A DNA stretch of 7,576 nucleotides from Muribaculaceae bacterium. GTDB lineage: Bacteria; Bacteroidota; Bacteroidia; Bacteroidales; Muribaculaceae. Shown one piece after another: positions 5,194 to 7,576 of the stretch (its first letter is position 1; every line of letters starts with the position of its first letter). Below the pieces are notes generated by a model that made no database searches, had not been told where the DNA came from, and saw nothing but the letters and a program-made list of their open reading frames with translations. Position numbers and translations under genes: made by a program. Location: contig JAIDBM010000247.1 in assembly GCA_029056365.1 (NCBI GenBank), forward strand, positions 1 through 7,576, in the 5' to 3' direction.

Positions 5194-7134
5194 ATGAACG
5201 AAGGATATTTCAGAACCGTGGCGGCGGTGCCTGCTGTGACGCCGGCCGACCCGGCGGCGAATCTCAACGCCATCAGGGAGCTGTTGCGGAAAATCAGGGC
5301 CGAAGTGCCGGGTGTCGATCTTGTTGTGATGCCGGAACTATGTATTACCGGCTATACGTGTGCCGATTTGTTCCATAACCGTAATCTGCTTACCGCCGCC
5401 ACTGTTGCGGTTGATGAGCTTGCGATGTCGGACGAGGCCAGAGGACTGACACTTGTGGTCGGAGCGCCTGTGGAGGCCGACGGCCAGCTGTACAATTGTG
5501 CGGTGGTGCTTCGCAACGGTCCGCTGTGTATAATTCCCAAGACTTATCTGCCGAACTACAACGAGTTTTACGAGCGCCGCTGGTTTCAGCCGGCTCCCGC
5601 CGATGATGTGCGGATGATTGAGTACGGCGGCTATGAGAATGTGCCGTTCGGCCGGCGTGTGCTGTTCTGTTGCAGCGGCGTTACTGTCGGAGCCGAGATA
5701 TGCGAGGACTTGTGGGCGCCGGTATCGCCGGGCACACATGCCGCTCTGGCAGGCGCCGAGGTTGTGGTGAACCTGAGCGCGTCCAACGACCTGACGGGCA
5801 AATATGCCTACCTCACCGACCTTGTGAAAGGACAGTCGGCGCGTTCGCTCTGCGCTTATGTATATGCCTCGGCCGGGTATGGCGAGTCGACAACCGATCT
5901 TGTGTTCGACGGTAAGGCCATGATTGCGGAAAACGGCACGATGCTCGCCTGCAACAGACGTTGGACAATGGCGCCGCAGTATGTGGCCGCCGATGTGGAT
6001 ATCGAGTCCATACGGCGCGACCGGATGCATATAGGCACGTTCGCCGAATGTCGCAGGCGTGAAAACGCAGGGCAATACCGGATTGTGGGCGAAGACCATT
6101 TCAACGAGGAGGCGCTTCCGGGCTGGAAGCTCATGCGCCGTGTCGATCCGATGCCTTTTGTTCCGTCGGATGCCGAACATCTGGCCGAACGGTGCGAGGA
6201 AATAATCAGCATACAGGTATCCGGACTGGTGCGTCGGCTCGATTTCACTCATACACGCTCGCTTGTTGTTGGAATATCGGGAGGTCTCGACAGTACCCTT
6301 GCCCTGCTTGTGGCTGTGCGGGCTTTCGATGCGCTGGGACTCGACCGCAAGGGCATATATGGCGTGACAATGCCCGGTTTCGGCACTACCGACCGTACAT
6401 ACAACAACGCACTCGATCTGATGCGTGCCCTGGGTGTGACTGTAAGGGAAATTCCGATTGCCGCCGCAGTAAAACAGCATTTCAGCGACATCGGGCAAGA
6501 TCCGGAGGTGCACGATGTGACTTATGAGAATTCCCAGGCCCGCGAGCGAACCCAGATTCTGATGGATCTGGCCAACAGGGTAGGGGGCATGGTGCTTGGT
6601 ACGGGCGATCTCAGCGAGCTTGCGCTCGGATGGGCCACTTATAATGGCGACCATATGAGCATGTATGGCGTGAACGCCTCGGTTCCGAAGACACTTGTGC
6701 GCCATCTTACACGTTATTTCGCCCAGACAAGCGACAGCGAGCTTTGCCGCCGCACGTTGCTTGACATTATCGACACTCCGGTGAGTCCGGAACTTCTGCC
6801 CGCTGATTCCGAGGGGCGCATAGCGCAGAAGACCGAAGACCTTGTGGGCCCATACGAGCTGCACGATTTCTTCCTGTACTATACCTTGCGTTATGGTTTC
6901 AGTACTGCCCGGATACGTATGATGGCAGTTGCTGCTTTCGAGAACCGTTACAGCGAGGATGTGATCGACCGCTGGCTCGGTGTGTTTGTGCGAAGGTTTT
7001 TTCAGCAGCAGTTCAAACGCAGCTGTATGCCCGATGGTCCCAAGGTGGGCAGCGTGTGTTTGTCGCCCCGTGGCGACTGGCGTATGCCCAGCGATGCATC
7101 GCCTGCTGTGTTTTTATCACAGAACCCGTTCTGA
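5194..7134 (+). CDS. nadE: Glutamine-dependent NAD+ synthetase
   Basis: Catalyses the last step of NAD+ synthesis in the cytoplasm: ATP-dependent amidation of nicotinic acid adenine dinucleotide, with ammonia taken from glutamine. At 646 residues it has the two-domain, glutamine-using form. The N-terminal nitrilase-like glutaminase (about 1-300) shows the Glu-Lys-Cys triad: E48 in VVMPELCITGY, K116 in IIPKTYLPNYNEF and C170 in GAEICEDLW. The C-terminal synthetase domain carries the PP-loop SGGLDST at 362-368 that binds ATP. It continues through LGTGDLSELALGWATY, then SVPKTLVRHL and the ELHDFFLYY region, all typical of the family. Both active sites look complete. The start at 5194 leaves a normal short N-terminus and fits the promoter. 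The gene stands alone between a divergent promoter region and a GC-rich terminator, with no other NAD-pathway gene in view. Confidence 0.97.
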   Translation: MNEGYFRTVAAVPAVTPADPAANLNAIRELLRKIRAEVPGVDLVVMPELCITGYTCADLFHNRNLLTAATVAVDELAMSDEARGLTLVVGAPVEADGQLYNCAVVLRNGPLCIIPKTYLPNYNEFYERRWFQPAPADDVRMIEYGGYENVPFGRRVLFCCSGVTVGAEICEDLWAPVSPGTHAALAGAEVVVNLSASNDLTGKYAYLTDLVKGQSARSLCAYVYASAGYGESTTDLVFDGKAMIAENGTMLACNRRWTMAPQYVAADVDIESIRRDRMHIGTFAECRRRENAGQYRIVGEDHFNEEALPGWKLMRRVDPMPFVPSDAEHLAERCEEIISIQVSGLVRRLDFTHTRSLVVGISGGLDSTLALLVAVRAFDALGLDRKGIYGVTMPGFGTTDRTYNNALDLMRALGVTVREIPIAAAVKQHFSDIGQDPEVHDVTYENSQARERTQILMDLANRVGGMVLGTGDLSELALGWATYNGDHMSMYGVNASVPKTLVRHLTRYFAQTSDSELCRRTLLDIIDTPVSPELLPADSEGRIAQKTEDLVGPYELHDFFLYYTLRYGFSTARIRMMAVAAFENRYSEDVIDRWLGVFVRRFFQQQFKRSCMPDGPKVGSVCLSPRGDWRMPSDASPAVFLSQNPF

Positions 7135-7157
7135 TTGTCGAGGACTCATTGAATAAA

Positions 7158-7188
7158 AAAGCGGGCTGCGCATTGCGCAGCCCGCTTT
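7158..7188. terminator. GC-rich intrinsic terminator between nadE and the TonB-family gene
   Basis: A perfect 14-bp stem (7158-7171 with 7175-7188) around an ATT loop, with core GCGGGCTGCG. The run of A's before it on the plus strand (from 7155) reads as a T-tract on the minus strand, so it is a classical intrinsic terminator for the minus-strand TonB-family gene, whose stop is 32 bases away. On the plus strand only three T's follow, so it should end nadE transcripts less efficiently. Confidence 0.85.
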
Positions 7189-7219
7189 CAGTACAGGGTT
7201 ATGGAATTCAAAAGCGAAT

Positions 7220-7576
7220 TTACTTCAGGGTGAAGTTAACCGGGAGAATGTAGGTTACGTTCACGGGCTGACCGTTCTGACGTCCGGGAGTCCAGTTGGG
7301 CATGGCCGAAACCACGCGAACGGCTTCCTTGTCGAGAGCGGGGTGTTTGCCACGCACTACTTTCACCTGGGTCACCTTACCGGACTTCGACACAACGAAC
7401 TGCACCTGTACCTTGCCGGAAGCACCTTCTTCAGCTGCAGCGGCAGGATAATTGATGTGTTCGCCAAGCCATTTGAACATGGCTGCGTCGCCACCGGGGA
7501 ATGACGGCTTCTGTTCTACGTTAGCCAGCGAGTAAACCTTGTTTTCGTCTTCTTTGGGTTTTTCTTCGATAACGAC
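7220..7576 (-). CDS. TonB-family protein, C-terminal part (5' end beyond window)
   Basis: The open frame runs from the window edge to a TAA at 7220-7222, giving 118 visible residues with no start required inside the window. They begin with a charged stretch (EEKPKEDENK), probably the end of the periplasm-spanning linker. The TonB C-terminal domain follows: VEQKPSFPGGDAAMFKWL, then YPAAAAEEGASGKVQVQFVV, VRGKHPALDKEA and NWTPGRQNGQPVNV, ending in PVNFTLK. TonB couples the ExbBD proton-driven motor to outer-membrane transporters through this domain. The FPGG form is widespread in Bacteroidota, which carry many paralogues, so the partner transporter cannot be named. The ATG at 7478-7480 is an internal Met within the conserved domain and not the start. 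The N-terminal part, with any membrane anchor, is outside the window. Confidence 0.93.
   Translation of the reverse strand, partial: VVIEEKPKEDENKVYSLANVEQKPSFPGGDAAMFKWLGEHINYPAAAAEEGASGKVQVQFVVSKSGKVTQVKVVRGKHPALDKEAVRVVSAMPNWTPGRQNGQPVNVTYILPVNFTLK

Noticed and set aside
5338..6864. 508-codon open frame antisense to nadE
   Set aside because: It lies wholly within nadE, which has an intact glutaminase triad and PP-loop. The antisense translation shows no recognisable motif and looks like a codon-bias shadow.

Overview
The window looks like a chromosomal housekeeping segment from a member of the Bacteroidales (phylum Bacteroidota). The evidence is: three good matches to the Bacteroidota sigma-ABfr promoter (TTTG about 20-22 bases before TAnnTTTG); no clear Shine-Dalgarno sequences before the starts; a PorT-like outer-membrane beta-barrel protein; and a TonB C-terminal domain of the FPGG type common in this phylum. 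Moderately GC-rich genes with AT-rich gaps would fit a Muribaculaceae-like gut genome, but that family-level guess is weak.

Layout from left to right. Positions 1-299 hold no gene. They are a degenerate tandem array of five units, itself built from 8-base blocks, whose left edge lies outside the window. Next come a promoter (316-347), a leader with a small hairpin, and a class A penicillin-binding protein of the PBP1A type (429-2870, +). It converges on the gene for the delta subunit of DNA polymerase III, holA (2910-3938, -), across a 15-bp perfect AT-rich hairpin. Divergent from holA, across 57 bases that contain a 16-bp perfect palindrome, is a small stand-alone protein (3996-4454, +) with an intact-looking PD-(D/E)XK nuclease core of the HsdR N-terminal type. 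Six bases beyond its stop is the stop of a converging outer-membrane beta-barrel gene (4461-5069, -). That gene shares a divergent promoter region with a glutamine-dependent NAD+ synthetase, nadE (5194-7134, +). A GC-rich hairpin terminator (7158-7188) separates nadE from the 3' end of a TonB-family gene (7220 to beyond the window, -).

The genes appear to be transcribed singly, not as one operon: orientation changes at nearly every gene, and hairpins or promoters sit in the gaps. They serve peptidoglycan synthesis, replication, NAD synthesis and envelope function, and nothing suggests one shared pathway. There is no sign of a phage, transposon, CRISPR array or defence island. The least explained items are the nested octamer repeat array at the left end and the orphan HsdR-N-type protein with its palindromic promoter region opposite holA.
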